The notes: generated by a model not told the origin, from the letters alone. Shown: positions 1 through 6,813, numbered from the stretch's first letter. The stretch: DNA of 13,170 nt from Gammaproteobacteria bacterium (GCA_003454335.1 DMKK01000198.1:1-13170); one strand, 5' to 3'. Made by a program: numbers and translations.

Positions 1-456
1 GCGCTGGCGCGCGAGGACTTCAGCAACGACAAGGTTGATGCCGGTGACATCGGGGCCGGGCATTCGGTCACGGCCATTTATGAGATTGCCCTGGCCGGCA
101 GTGCCGGCCAGCGTCTGGATGGCGGCCGTTACCAGCTGGAACAGCGCACCATGGCCAATTCCGGTGAGCTTGCCCTGGTTAAGCTGCGCTATAAAAAACC
201 GGACGCCGATACCAGTGCGCTGATCGAGCGGCCGGTGCGCAAGGCTGAAATCGTCAAGGACCTTGGGCAGGCATCCGGGTACTATCGTTTTGCCGCTGCC
301 GTGGCCGGACTCGGGCAGATTCTGAGAGGTGGGAAATACACCGGTAAGTTCAGTTATCCCGAGGTGCTGGTGCTGGCACGCGGTGCGCGGGGTGATGATC
401 CGTTCGGGTATCGCGGTGAGTTTTTACAGCTGACGAACCTGGCGTCGTCGTTATGA
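1..456 (+). CDS. yfbK: YfbK-like von Willebrand factor A protein, 3' end only
   Basis: The reading frame is open from the first base to the TGA at 454-456, giving the last 151 residues of a longer protein; the start lies outside the window. The segment begins ALAREDFSNDKVDAGDIGAGHSV and ends with a GDDPFGYRGEFLQL stretch. Both match the conserved C-terminal region (DUF3520 type) that follows the vWA domain in E. coli YfbK, a protein of about 575 residues. The vWA/MIDAS part is not visible. YfbK-type proteins are usually exported or lipid-anchored and their function is poorly known; in many gammaproteobacteria they sit beside an ECF sigma factor gene, as here. A palindrome follows the stop, so coupling to the sigma gene is uncertain. 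Family assignment is secure; role is not. Confidence 0.88.
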   Translation, partial: ALAREDFSNDKVDAGDIGAGHSVTAIYEIALAGSAGQRLDGGRYQLEQRTMANSGELALVKLRYKKPDADTSALIERPVRKAEIVKDLGQASGYYRFAAAVAGLGQILRGGKYTGKFSYPEVLVLARGARGDDPFGYRGEFLQLTNLASSL

Positions 457-471
457 GCTGCAAAAATCTTG

Positions 472-524
472 CTGTGGGAGCGTCGTCCCCGGCGCGATTC
501 GCGGCGAGGACACCGCTCCTACAG
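472..524. repeat. REP-like extragenic palindrome
   Basis: The arms CTGTGGGAGCG (472-482) and CGCTCCTACAG (514-524) are inverted repeats matching at 10 of 11 positions. Inside them a second, imperfect pair (around 484-490 and 504-511) flanks a GCGATTCGC centre. The outer GTAGGAGCG-type arms and the central GCGATTCGC are the hallmark of REP elements widespread in Pseudomonas and related gammaproteobacteria. It lies 15 bases after the yfbK stop, where it could act as a transcript-end or mRNA-stabilising hairpin; that role is inferred. Confidence 0.8.
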
Positions 525-597
525 GTGTGCCGGGCTGTGCATGCACGATTGTTCGGGATTGGTTGGTAATATTAATGAAGGGTATATTGCGGACTGA

Positions 598-1182
598 ATG
601 ATGGTCGATAAGGCGATAAAACAGGACAGTGACGAGGATCTCATGCTGCGTTATGCAGGAGGCGATCTGGATGCTTTTCAAAGACTCTATGAACGCCATC
701 GCGGTGGGCTGTATCGTTACTTCCTGCGCCAGAGTCATCGGTCCGTGGCAGAAGAGTTGTTCCAGGACGTGTGGGCGCGTGTGATCCAGAGCCGTAAACG
801 CTACCGCCCGAAGGCGGCTTTCAAGACCTGGCTGTATACGCTTGCGCACAACCGGCTGGTTGATCACTGGCGACGCGAGGGGGTGCGACCAGTTGAGGCG
901 TTAACATCGGATGATGATTGTCCGGAAATAACTGCACCGGATACGAACCCCGGACCATCACGCCTGGTGGATTTGCGTGACTGTATCGAACAATTGCTGC
1001 AACTGGTGTCAGGTCTGCCGGACGTGCAGCGGCAGACCTTTTTGCTCAGGCATGAAGCCGGCATGTCGCTGGCGGAAATTGCCGAGGCCATGAGCACCCG
1101 GGTTGAAACGGCCAAGAGCCGGTTACGTTATGCCATGGGCCGTCTGCGCGCGGCCATTGCAAAAGAGTGTCTGGAGGGGTGA
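598..1182 (+). CDS. ECF-type RNA polymerase sigma factor (sigma-70 family)
   Basis: This 194-residue protein has the two-domain layout of ECF (group IV) sigma factors. Region 2 spans about residues 15-93: DEDLMLRYAGGDLDAFQRLY, then the core-binding/-10 recognition part with ELFQDVWARVI and FKTWLYTLAHNRLVDHWRR. An acidic, proline-containing linker covers about 100-125. Region 4 (about 128-187) contains LPDVQRQTFLLRHEAGMSLAEIA and a helix-turn-helix ending VETAKSRLRYAMGRLR. It should direct core RNA polymerase to a small regulon. ATG codons at 598 and 601 are both possible starts; no well-placed Shine-Dalgarno is visible. Its stop overlaps the start of the SPOR membrane protein (TGATG), strong evidence for co-expression and for that protein being its regulator. 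Weak promoter-like TTGGTT (559-564) and TATATT (583-588) lie just upstream but would leave almost no leader. Confidence 0.94.
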   Translation: MMVDKAIKQDSDEDLMLRYAGGDLDAFQRLYERHRGGLYRYFLRQSHRSVAEELFQDVWARVIQSRKRYRPKAAFKTWLYTLAHNRLVDHWRREGVRPVEALTSDDDCPEITAPDTNPGPSRLVDLRDCIEQLLQLVSGLPDVQRQTFLLRHEAGMSLAEIAEAMSTRVETAKSRLRYAMGRLRAAIAKECLEG

Positions 1183-1919
1183 TGACCGAAGACCACGACA
1201 GCAAGATTGCTGACCTGTACCGGCAATCCTCGCAGGAGACACCGCCGGCACACCTCGACCGGGCGGTGATGGACCAGGCGCGCAAGTCCATGCGCCGCCG
1301 GGTGTACTCACCGTTCGGCAATAACTGGTTTGCGCGCGGGGCGATGGTGGGTGTGGTCGTGTTGTGTGTGATATTGATACTGGATGTACCTCGACAACCG
1401 GATAGCTATGTGCCCAAACAGGATGCCGTGGTGCCGTCGAGTGAAGCCCTGTCAGAGATACGGAAAGAGGCTGCGCGAACCAGGGTCCTGTCATCAGAAT
1501 TGCCTGCAGAGACGGAAAGAAAGCGAGAAGCACCGGCAGCACCAAAGGCGCGATTTGATTTCCATGAACGCTTGCCGGATATGGAACTGATTGTGCCGGA
1601 AGACGAATCCAGGGCGGTTATGGAACGGGCACAGGAGCCGCTTGCACAAGAACCCGCCGGTCTGGCATCAAGTGTCCCGGCAGGAACCTTTTACCTGCAA
1701 GCAGGATTATTCCGTGATAAAGCACGCGCAGATGCGTTAAGGGTGAAACTCACAGGGCTGGGGTTCAAGTGCGAGATCAGGGAGGACAGCATCGCTGCCG
1801 CGGATGTCTTTTACCATGTACGTGTAGGTCCGTTCACTGATCCGGAAGCGCTCGATCAATCAAGGCAGCAGCTTGGCGAGTTGGGTATCGAAACGCAGAT
1901 GATAAAAGAGCGGAAATAG
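1182..1919 (+). CDS. Single-pass membrane SPOR-domain protein, probable anti-sigma factor
   Basis: The ATG at 1182 shares its A with the sigma factor stop, and GGAGGGG (1173-1179) precedes it; in-frame GTGs at 1167 and 1179 are less likely starts. The product has 245 residues. Residues 1-45 are charged and cytoplasmic, with a motif (about 10-36: LYRQ, PPAHLDRAV, ARKSMRR) resembling N-termini of small anti-sigma-like proteins. One membrane segment covers about 51-68 (ARGAMVGVVVLCVILILDV). A Pro/Glu/Arg-rich linker runs to about 165. A SPOR domain fills 167-242 (GTFYLQAGLFRDKARADALR, then VFYHVRVGPFTDPEAL). SPOR domains bind peptidoglycan glycan strands stripped of stem peptides, usually at division sites. 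The N-terminus has no HxxxCxxC zinc motif. The SPOR domain and topology are read from sequence; the anti-sigma role is inferred from the gene overlap and topology. Confidence 0.84.
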   Translation: MTEDHDSKIADLYRQSSQETPPAHLDRAVMDQARKSMRRRVYSPFGNNWFARGAMVGVVVLCVILILDVPRQPDSYVPKQDAVVPSSEALSEIRKEAARTRVLSSELPAETERKREAPAAPKARFDFHERLPDMELIVPEDESRAVMERAQEPLAQEPAGLASSVPAGTFYLQAGLFRDKARADALRVKLTGLGFKCEIREDSIAAADVFYHVRVGPFTDPEALDQSRQQLGELGIETQMIKERK

Positions 1920-1934
1920 TCACGGAATCCATGT

Positions 1935-2020
1935 GTAGGATGGGTAAAGCGCAGCGTACCCGTCGAAAGCAGAGCGCTACTCTTGATGGGTACGTCACTT
2001 CGTTCCTTTACCCATCCTAC
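1935..2020. repeat. Paired-hairpin REP-like palindrome
   Basis: The outer arms GTAGGATGGGTAAAG (1935-1949) and CTTTACCCATCCTAC (2006-2020) are a perfect 15-base inverted repeat. Each half can also fold alone: GGGTA/TACCC at 1942-1946 and 1957-1961, and GATGGGTA/TACCCATC at 1985-1992 and 2009-2016. Such mirrored units are common dispersed intergenic repeats in gammaproteobacteria. It lies 15 bases after the SPOR gene stop, where it probably ends or stabilises that transcript. Its right half (1985-2010) matches the last 26 bases of the window at 20 positions. Confidence 0.82.
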
Positions 2021-2066
2021 GTAATTGACGCGGGTTGTGGGGCGGGTAGTGTATGATTGCGGCCGC

Positions 2067-2095
2067 TTGGCAGCCAGCCTTGCAATCACTATGTC
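2067..2095 (+). promoter_or_regulatory. Possible sigma-70 promoter of mscS
   Basis: TTGGCA (2067-2072) is one base from the -35 consensus. Seventeen bases later TATGTC (2090-2095) is a weak -10 match. It would start the transcript near 2102 and leave a leader of about 29 bases containing the mscS ribosome binding site. A TATGAT at 2052-2057 is a better -10 but has no -35 at normal spacing. Prediction only. Confidence 0.3.
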
Positions 2096-2130
2096 GGACG
2101 ACGTAATCAATAAAGGAGAGGTAGGCAGTT

Positions 2131-3021
2131 ATGGCAAGCAGTGAAGAAACAGCCGCAACAGAAGCATTGGATATTACCGAAATCATCCCGACTGACATGG
2201 ACCAGGTCGGCCAGCTTTGGGCGCAGGTTCAGGATGTTGTTGCTGTATGGGGGCTCAAGGTCATCGCGGCCATCGCTATCTTTATCATCGGCCGCTGGGT
2301 CGCGAAGGGCGTCCGTGCTGGCGTGCGCCGCATGCTGAAGAAGACGGATGTTGATCCTATTGTTATTGGCTTCGTCGGCAGTATCACCTATATCACCTTG
2401 CTGGCCTTTGTCATTATTGCGGCGCTCGGGCAACTGGGTATTCAAACAACGTCCTTCATCGCTATTCTTGGTGCCGCCGGCCTGGCCGTTGGTCTGGCCC
2501 TGCAGGGCTCATTGGCGAACTTTGCCGCAGGTTTTCTGATGATTATATTCCGGCCGTTCAAGGTCGGTGATTTCATCGAGGGCGCCGGGGTTTCCGGTGT
2601 TGTAGATGCGATCCAGATCTTTACGACCACACTGAAAACGGGTGACAACAAGACCATCATCATTCCGAATGCAAAGTTGTCCGGTGACAACATTATCAAT
2701 TATTCAGCGCAGACGAGGCGTCGTGTCGATATGACAGTCGGGGTTGCCTACGATGCTGATCTGTCAAAGGTCAGGGATGTGCTGAAGGACATTATCAGCA
2801 AGGAATCACGCGTACATTCTGATCCTGAGCCGCTGATCGCCGTGGCCGAACTGGCCGACAACAGCGTGAATTTTGTTGTGCGGGTCTGGACGGATACGGC
2901 TGACTACTGGGGCGTCAAATTTGCCATGACCGAGACGATAAAGAACCGGTTTGACGAGGCGGGCATCGGTATTCCGTTCCCGCAGCGTGACATTCACATC
3001 GTTAGCGGGCAGTTAGCGTAA
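2131..3021 (+). CDS. mscS: Small-conductance mechanosensitive channel MscS
   Basis: The 296-residue product aligns along its length with E. coli MscS (286 residues). It forms a heptameric inner-membrane channel that opens under membrane tension and releases solutes in hypo-osmotic shock. Membrane helices are visible at about 40-58 (TM1), 77-99 (TM2) and 106-138 (TM3). TM3 carries the Gly/Ala-rich pore pattern LGAAGLAVGLALQGSLANF, then RPFKVGDFI at the start of the cytoplasmic beta domain. Further MscS hallmarks follow: IIIPNAKL, GDNIINYS, VGVAYDAD, VNFVVRVW and the final FPFPQ-like IPFPQRDIHI. AAGGAGAG (2113-2120) lies 10 bases before the ATG. It stands alone between a REP-like element and the hipB upstream region. 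The extra N-terminal 10 or so residues are acidic. No anomalies seen. Confidence 0.95.
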   Translation: MASSEETAATEALDITEIIPTDMDQVGQLWAQVQDVVAVWGLKVIAAIAIFIIGRWVAKGVRAGVRRMLKKTDVDPIVIGFVGSITYITLLAFVIIAALGQLGIQTTSFIAILGAAGLAVGLALQGSLANFAAGFLMIIFRPFKVGDFIEGAGVSGVVDAIQIFTTTLKTGDNKTIIIPNAKLSGDNIINYSAQTRRRVDMTVGVAYDADLSKVRDVLKDIISKESRVHSDPEPLIAVAELADNSVNFVVRVWTDTADYWGVKFAMTETIKNRFDEAGIGIPFPQRDIHIVSGQLA

Positions 3022-3065
3022 TTCACAGGGCTAAACATACGGACATTGTGTTTTTTCATGTGGCC

Positions 3066-3086
3066 TGTGGATAAGTCTGTGGATTA
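3066..3086 (-). other. Two adjacent DnaA-box-like 9-mers
   Basis: TGTGGATAA (3066-3074) is the exact reverse complement of the DnaA box TTATCCACA. TGTGGATTA (3078-3086) is the same with one change. Both have the same orientation and start 12 bases apart. AT-rich DNA follows about 200 bases on. The match is read directly; DnaA binding is inferred, and no origin-associated genes flank it. Confidence 0.45.
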
Positions 3087-3307
3087 GATGGGGTGTAAAA
3101 GCTGATGGATTTGGATGTCAAACGCTTTTATTGGTTTGACCCTTTTTCAGAAATACTCTGTATTTAGAATAAAAACAGATAGTAAGTCGACCTGCCAGGG
3201 TTATTCCGAGGGTGATAATCTTCCCAGACAAATAATTACTTATGGGCCGATTAGCACGGTGAATAACTTTGCCGGGCGGCAGTTTTTGGCGGTAGTCGGT
3301 CTATGTA

Positions 3308-3426
3308 TTGATGTATAGATTAATAAATAAGGGTTATTTATATATATTGATCTATACATTAATATTTAGCATTGAATTATAAGTCAATATTTTATAGTAT
3401 TTGTCATGGATTAACGTAAAGGTTAA
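3308..3426. promoter_or_regulatory. Probable HipB operator array (four near-palindromic 16-mers)
   Basis: Four 16-base near-palindromes lie at 3308-3323 (TTGATGTATAGATTAA), 3347-3362 (TTGATCTATACATTAA), 3372-3387 (TTGAATTATAAGTCAA) and 3411-3426 (TTAACGTAAAGGTTAA). Their half-sites pair at 6, 6, 7 and 6 of 8 positions. The first two sit in a 20-base direct repeat with two changes (3306-3325 and 3345-3364), and share a perfect 10-base inverted repeat, ATGTATAGAT/ATCTATACAT. Site 3 overlaps the candidate promoter and site 4 the ribosome binding site, as expected for autorepression by HipB. The sequences do not match the E. coli HipB operator TATCC-N8-GGATA. Sites 1 and 2 are convincing; 3 and 4 could be chance in AT-rich DNA. 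Confidence 0.55.
3372..3400 (+). promoter_or_regulatory. Candidate hipBA promoter
   Basis: TTGAAT (3372-3377) as -35 and TAGTAT (3395-3400) as -10 are 17 bases apart; TATAGT (3393-3398) is a better -10 at 15-base spacing. The -35 lies inside the third near-palindrome, so a repressor bound there would block polymerase. Start of transcription would be near 3406, about 25 bases before hipB. Confidence 0.45.
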
Positions 3427-3431
3427 TACTT

Positions 3432-3674
3432 GTGACGAAATCAGCAGACTTCCTGCAGCAGATCCTGCTCCTTGGCAAAGAGCAGGAGCTGACGCAAATC
3501 ACTTTGGCACAACGCGCCGGTATTACGCCCGAGGCGTTGTCGCGCGCCAAAAAAGGTGGGGATATGCGTCTCTCGACCCTGAACGCGCTGGCGCACGTAG
3601 TCGGCCTGAAGCTCTCCCTGGTGCCGGATGCCCCACTGCGTGAAAAGATCGACAGTGGGAGGTTGTTTGAATGA
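3432..3674 (+). CDS. hipB: HipB-like antitoxin, Xre-family DNA-binding protein
   Basis: This 80-residue protein is mostly a Cro/Xre-type helix-turn-helix domain (about residues 8-58). TLAQRAGITPEALSRAKKGG forms the recognition region, followed by MRLSTLNALAHVVGLKLSLVP; the LKLSLVP strand is typical of HipB dimers. It should neutralise the HipA kinase by binding it and repress the operon by binding upstream palindromes. Translation starts at GTG 3432, with AAAGG (3418-3422) nine bases before it. E. coli HipB is 88 residues, so the size fits. The stop overlaps the hipA start (ATGA, 3671-3674). The C-terminal tail after about 65 is short and ends GRLFE. The identity rests on the fold plus the adjacent hipA. 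Confidence 0.9.
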   Translation: MTKSADFLQQILLLGKEQELTQITLAQRAGITPEALSRAKKGGDMRLSTLNALAHVVGLKLSLVPDAPLREKIDSGRLFE

Positions 3675-5035
3675 GCGTGGACCGGCAGGCGGTGATCTGG
3701 ACGCGGTTGGGGACCAGCCCGCTGCGGATGGGGCAGTTGTACCTGACCGAGCGTGAGTGCCGCTTTACCTATGATCTGGATTATCTTGCGACCGGCCTGC
3801 CCGGCATCGGCGCGATCTATACGCCCGCTGTGTATGCCAACGATACCATCGTGCGTACGCGTACCGATTCCTTTGATTTCCTGCCGCCCATCCAGGCCTT
3901 GATCCCGCCGCACAGCGAACACAATTTCCAACGCCGGCTGGTTATCGAATACCTCGCCCGCAATGGTGTTACGCCGGCCTCCGGTCTGGAGGCGGACTGG
4001 GAAATTCTCAAGGTGTCGGGGCACGGTGGTATCGGCCATCTGGACGTGTTTGAAACGGATGAAAAGGCGTTGGACTGGTATGCCGCACCTGTCAGGCCAG
4101 AACTGTTTGATGTCACGCAGGGGACGGACTTCTCATTAAAGAACTACCTCACCTGGTTTGACCAGGATGCGGAGGTCCTGATGCAGGTGATCGGACCGAC
4201 GCCGAGTGTCGGGGGGGCTATTCCGAAACTGCTGGTGTCGATCCCGGAATCCGGCTGGGACGGGCGCATTGGTCTGCCGGCACGCTTTGGTGCGCAGGGA
4301 TTGGTCGACGTGGTGTTGAAGTTTGAGCAGCCAACGGTATATCCCGGACTGGTCGAACTGGAGGCCCTGGCACTGGACGTGCATCGCGAGGCCGGTTTCA
4401 ATGTGCCGCGGCACTGGGTCGTCGAGTTCAACGGCGTGCCGGCGCTGGCGGTGGAACGGTTTGACCGCGACGGCAACAGAAACCCCTTGTTTACCGAGTC
4501 GCTGTACTCGGTACTGGCCTCGGGTGATACCCGGATTACGCACAACCACAGTTACAGCTATGATGAGGTGGGTCGCGCCATCGACCGTTCGCCCATTGAA
4601 TTTGTCACCAACCGCGATGCTGCCAAGCGCCACCTGCTGGCACGGCTGTTAATGGCGTTGCTGACCGGCAATGGCGATCTGCATCTGGAGAACCTGACAA
4701 TCGTCGGGATGGCAGGCGAGCTTGGGTTCTCACCCGTATATGACCCGACGCCGATGCGGGCTTACTCGATTCATAACATGTTGTCGGTGATGCCCTTCGG
4801 TCATTATGGCGAAACGGATGAAGCAACCGGGGCCGTCGTGAACCTGGCGGCCGGGGTGCGGAACCTGGCGAAGCATCTCGGTGTTTCACCGGCAACACTG
4901 GAGGAGATGACTGGCAAGGCCTTGCAGGTAACAGAGCATTACAGTGAGCGACTGGGTGCGCTCGTTTCCCTGCCGGAGGCAAACAGGAAAAACCTGGTGA
5001 CGATTGTGGAGCGGGTAAGGGGGCAGTTATCATGA
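3671..5035 (+). CDS. hipA: HipA-family serine/threonine kinase toxin
   Basis: The 454-residue product has the single-chain HipA layout: an N-terminal subdomain (about 1-130) and a kinase-like HipA_C core. HipA kinases phosphorylate a translation component (GltX in E. coli) and cause growth arrest and persistence. Visible elements are the loop TPSVGGAIPKLLVS (177-190), whose S179 lines up with the E. coli autophosphorylation site Ser150; the likely ATP-binding lysine K217 in VVLKFEQP; LVELEALALDVHREAGFNVP; VERFDRDGN; the catalytic loop GNGDLHLEN with D336 and N341 at the D309/N314 spacing; and YDP with D358 as the metal-binding aspartate. All key residues are present, so it looks active. GGGAGG (3657-3662) lies 8 bases before the ATG. 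It overlaps hipB by 4 bases and the permease by 4 bases. The substrate cannot be told from sequence. Confidence 0.92.
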   Translation: MSVDRQAVIWTRLGTSPLRMGQLYLTERECRFTYDLDYLATGLPGIGAIYTPAVYANDTIVRTRTDSFDFLPPIQALIPPHSEHNFQRRLVIEYLARNGVTPASGLEADWEILKVSGHGGIGHLDVFETDEKALDWYAAPVRPELFDVTQGTDFSLKNYLTWFDQDAEVLMQVIGPTPSVGGAIPKLLVSIPESGWDGRIGLPARFGAQGLVDVVLKFEQPTVYPGLVELEALALDVHREAGFNVPRHWVVEFNGVPALAVERFDRDGNRNPLFTESLYSVLASGDTRITHNHSYSYDEVGRAIDRSPIEFVTNRDAAKRHLLARLLMALLTGNGDLHLENLTIVGMAGELGFSPVYDPTPMRAYSIHNMLSVMPFGHYGETDEATGAVVNLAAGVRNLAKHLGVSPATLEEMTGKALQVTEHYSERLGALVSLPEANRKNLVTIVERVRGQLS

Positions 5036-6813
5036 CAACAGACCAGGCCATCCTGTTCGCACTGTTATTGCTGGTGTTTGCCATGCTGATCTGGGGGCGC
5101 CTGCGTTATGACCTGGTGGCATTTATGGCCCTGATAGCGGCCCTGGTTCTCGGGGTGGTGCCGAAAGACCAGGCATTTTCAGGATTTGGCCATCCGGCAA
5201 CCATCATTATTGCGCTGGTGTTGATTGTCAGCAAGGGACTTTCCAATTCCGGTGTTATCGAGCTGGTCGCGCGACAGGTCAGCCGGTTCTCGCATTCACT
5301 GCAGACACACATTACCGCCATGGCCGGAATTGCTGCAGGACTGTCTGCCGTTATGAATAATGTTGCAGCACTTGCGCTGTTGATGCCGGTGGACATGCAG
5401 GCAGCCAGCAAGGCCGGACGCAGCCCGGCGCTGACGCTGATGCCGCTGTCTTTTGCCACCATACTGGGTGGCATGATTACCCTGATTGGTACGCCCCCCA
5501 ACATTATTATTGCCGAGTTTCGTCAGCAGGCGCTGGGGGAAGGCTTCACCATGTTTGACTTTGCACCGGTGGGGCTTGCCTGTGCCGCTGTCGGTGTGCT
5601 GTTTGTCGCCACCATCGGCTGGCGGTTGTTGCCGGCCAAATACCGGCAGCAGGACGCAACGCAGAAACTTTTCGATGTCAGCGAGTATGTGGCAGAACTG
5701 CATGTGCCGGAAGATACGCCGGCCATTGGTCAGCGAGTGCGCGACCTCGATGCGGTTGCGGAAGAAAATGACGTGGTGATCGTGGGTGTAATACGCCGGG
5801 GAAAACGGCAGCCCGGTCAGGCCCGGCTGGTGAAGATCAGTGCCGGGGATATCCTGGTAGTGGAAGCGGTGCCGGAGGCCATTGACAGGATTGTTGGCGT
5901 GTTGAAGCTGAACTTTCAGGCCAGGGGGCGCGATACCAGCCCGCTCAGCAGCGAGGATATGTCACTGCTGGAAGTCGTGGTGCCGGGTGGTGCGCGCGTC
6001 GAGGGGCGGACGGCTCACTCGCTGCATTTGCAGTATCGGTTCGATGTTACGCTGCTCGGCGTATCACGCGAGGGCAGGCAATTTCGCGAACGGGTACGGC
6101 ATCTTGAAATCAGGGCCGGAGACGTGCTGTTACTGTTTGGTGCCAATGACAAGCTCGCGGAAATCAGCAGCTGGCTGGGTACCTTGCCGTTGGCCGGTGC
6201 CGAGGAGCTGTCCCTGATCAAGCGTCACAAGGCCTGGCTGGCAGCCGCTCTGTTTGGACTTGCGATCATACTGGCCAGCACCGGTCTTCTGTATCTGCCG
6301 GTCGCACTAGCCATTGTGGTTGTGGCCTATGTCCTGCTGAATATCCTGCCGGCCCGTCAGGTGTATGACTCGATCGAATGGCCAGTGATCGTCTTGCTGG
6401 GTTCCATGATTCCTCTCGGGACGGCGCTGGAGGCAAGCGGCGGTACGGCCCTGATTGCTGCGGCCATTACCGACCTGTCCGCGGGCTATTCACCGGTGGT
6501 GGTGTTGACCTTGCTAATGGTCGTGACCATGACGCTTTCCGACGTAATGAATAACACGGCGACGGCGGTCATTGCCGCACCGATTGCCGTGGATATCGCC
6601 AATCGCTTGCAGGTAAGTCCGGATCCTTTTCTGATGACGGTAGCGGTGGCCGCATCCTGCGCCTTTCTGACGCCCATTGGTCACAAGAACAACACCCTGA
6701 TTATGGGGCCAGGAGGATACCGGTTCGGCGATTACTGGCGCATGGGTCTACCGCTGGAAGTGCTGGTTATCGTGGTGTCGATACCGATGATTATCTGGGT
6801 CTGGCCGCTGTAA
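5032..6813 (+). CDS. SLC13/DASS-type permease with two RCK_C-like domains
   Basis: This 593-residue inner-membrane protein is a likely anion/sodium symporter. Its two membrane halves carry mirrored signatures. The first half (about 5-200) has MNNVAALALLMP (108-119) and IGTPPNIII (152-160). The second (about 400-593) has MNNTATAVIAAP (506-517) and TPIGHKNNTLIM (547-558). Between them, two soluble TrkA_C/RCK_C-like domains lie at about 217-293 and 306-383, each with a GD(I/V)L motif (AGDILVVEA, AGDVLLLFG). These domains typically bind a small regulatory ligand. This layout is known from SLC13-family permeases, including sulfate or other anion carriers; the substrate here is unknown. The ATG overlaps the hipA stop (ATGA), with AAGGGGG (5017-5023) before it, so it should be translated together with the toxin. 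A hairpin at 6876-6908 probably ends the operon. Confidence 0.9.
   Translation: MTTDQAILFALLLLVFAMLIWGRLRYDLVAFMALIAALVLGVVPKDQAFSGFGHPATIIIALVLIVSKGLSNSGVIELVARQVSRFSHSLQTHITAMAGIAAGLSAVMNNVAALALLMPVDMQAASKAGRSPALTLMPLSFATILGGMITLIGTPPNIIIAEFRQQALGEGFTMFDFAPVGLACAAVGVLFVATIGWRLLPAKYRQQDATQKLFDVSEYVAELHVPEDTPAIGQRVRDLDAVAEENDVVIVGVIRRGKRQPGQARLVKISAGDILVVEAVPEAIDRIVGVLKLNFQARGRDTSPLSSEDMSLLEVVVPGGARVEGRTAHSLHLQYRFDVTLLGVSREGRQFRERVRHLEIRAGDVLLLFGANDKLAEISSWLGTLPLAGAEELSLIKRHKAWLAAALFGLAIILASTGLLYLPVALAIVVVAYVLLNILPARQVYDSIEWPVIVLLGSMIPLGTALEASGGTALIAAAITDLSAGYSPVVVLTLLMVVTMTLSDVMNNTATAVIAAPIAVDIANRLQVSPDPFLMTVAVAASCAFLTPIGHKNNTLIMGPGGYRFGDYWRMGLPLEVLVIVVSIPMIIWVWPL

Larger units (their letters stand above)
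3022..3431. other. 410-base intergenic region between mscS and hipB
   Basis: I find no credible gene here. From the left it holds a weak U-run after mscS (TTTTTT near 3051), two DnaA-box-like 9-mers (3066-3086), a 7-base inverted repeat GTCAAAC/GTTTGAC (3117-3123 and 3134-3140) followed by a T-rich run that could be a weak terminator, and a strongly AT-rich stretch from about 3300 to hipB with repeated near-palindromes. The base composition of 3300-3430 differs sharply from the coding regions around it. Confidence 0.6.

Noticed and set aside
1167..1181. Earlier GTG starts (1167, 1179) for the SPOR protein
   Set aside because: The ATG at 1182 has the overlap pattern typical of coupled genes; the upstream GTGs lie in or before the ribosome binding sequence.
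3115..3318. A 67-codon open frame starting with ATG in the mscS-hipB gap
   Set aside because: It has no ribosome binding site, no recognisable protein features, and runs into the AT-rich regulatory DNA with operator-like repeats.
3040..3430. A replication origin (DnaA boxes plus AT-rich DNA)
   Set aside because: Only two boxes are present, the AT-rich stretch carries hipB control sites, and no dnaA, dnaN, gidA or replication-initiator gene is adjacent.
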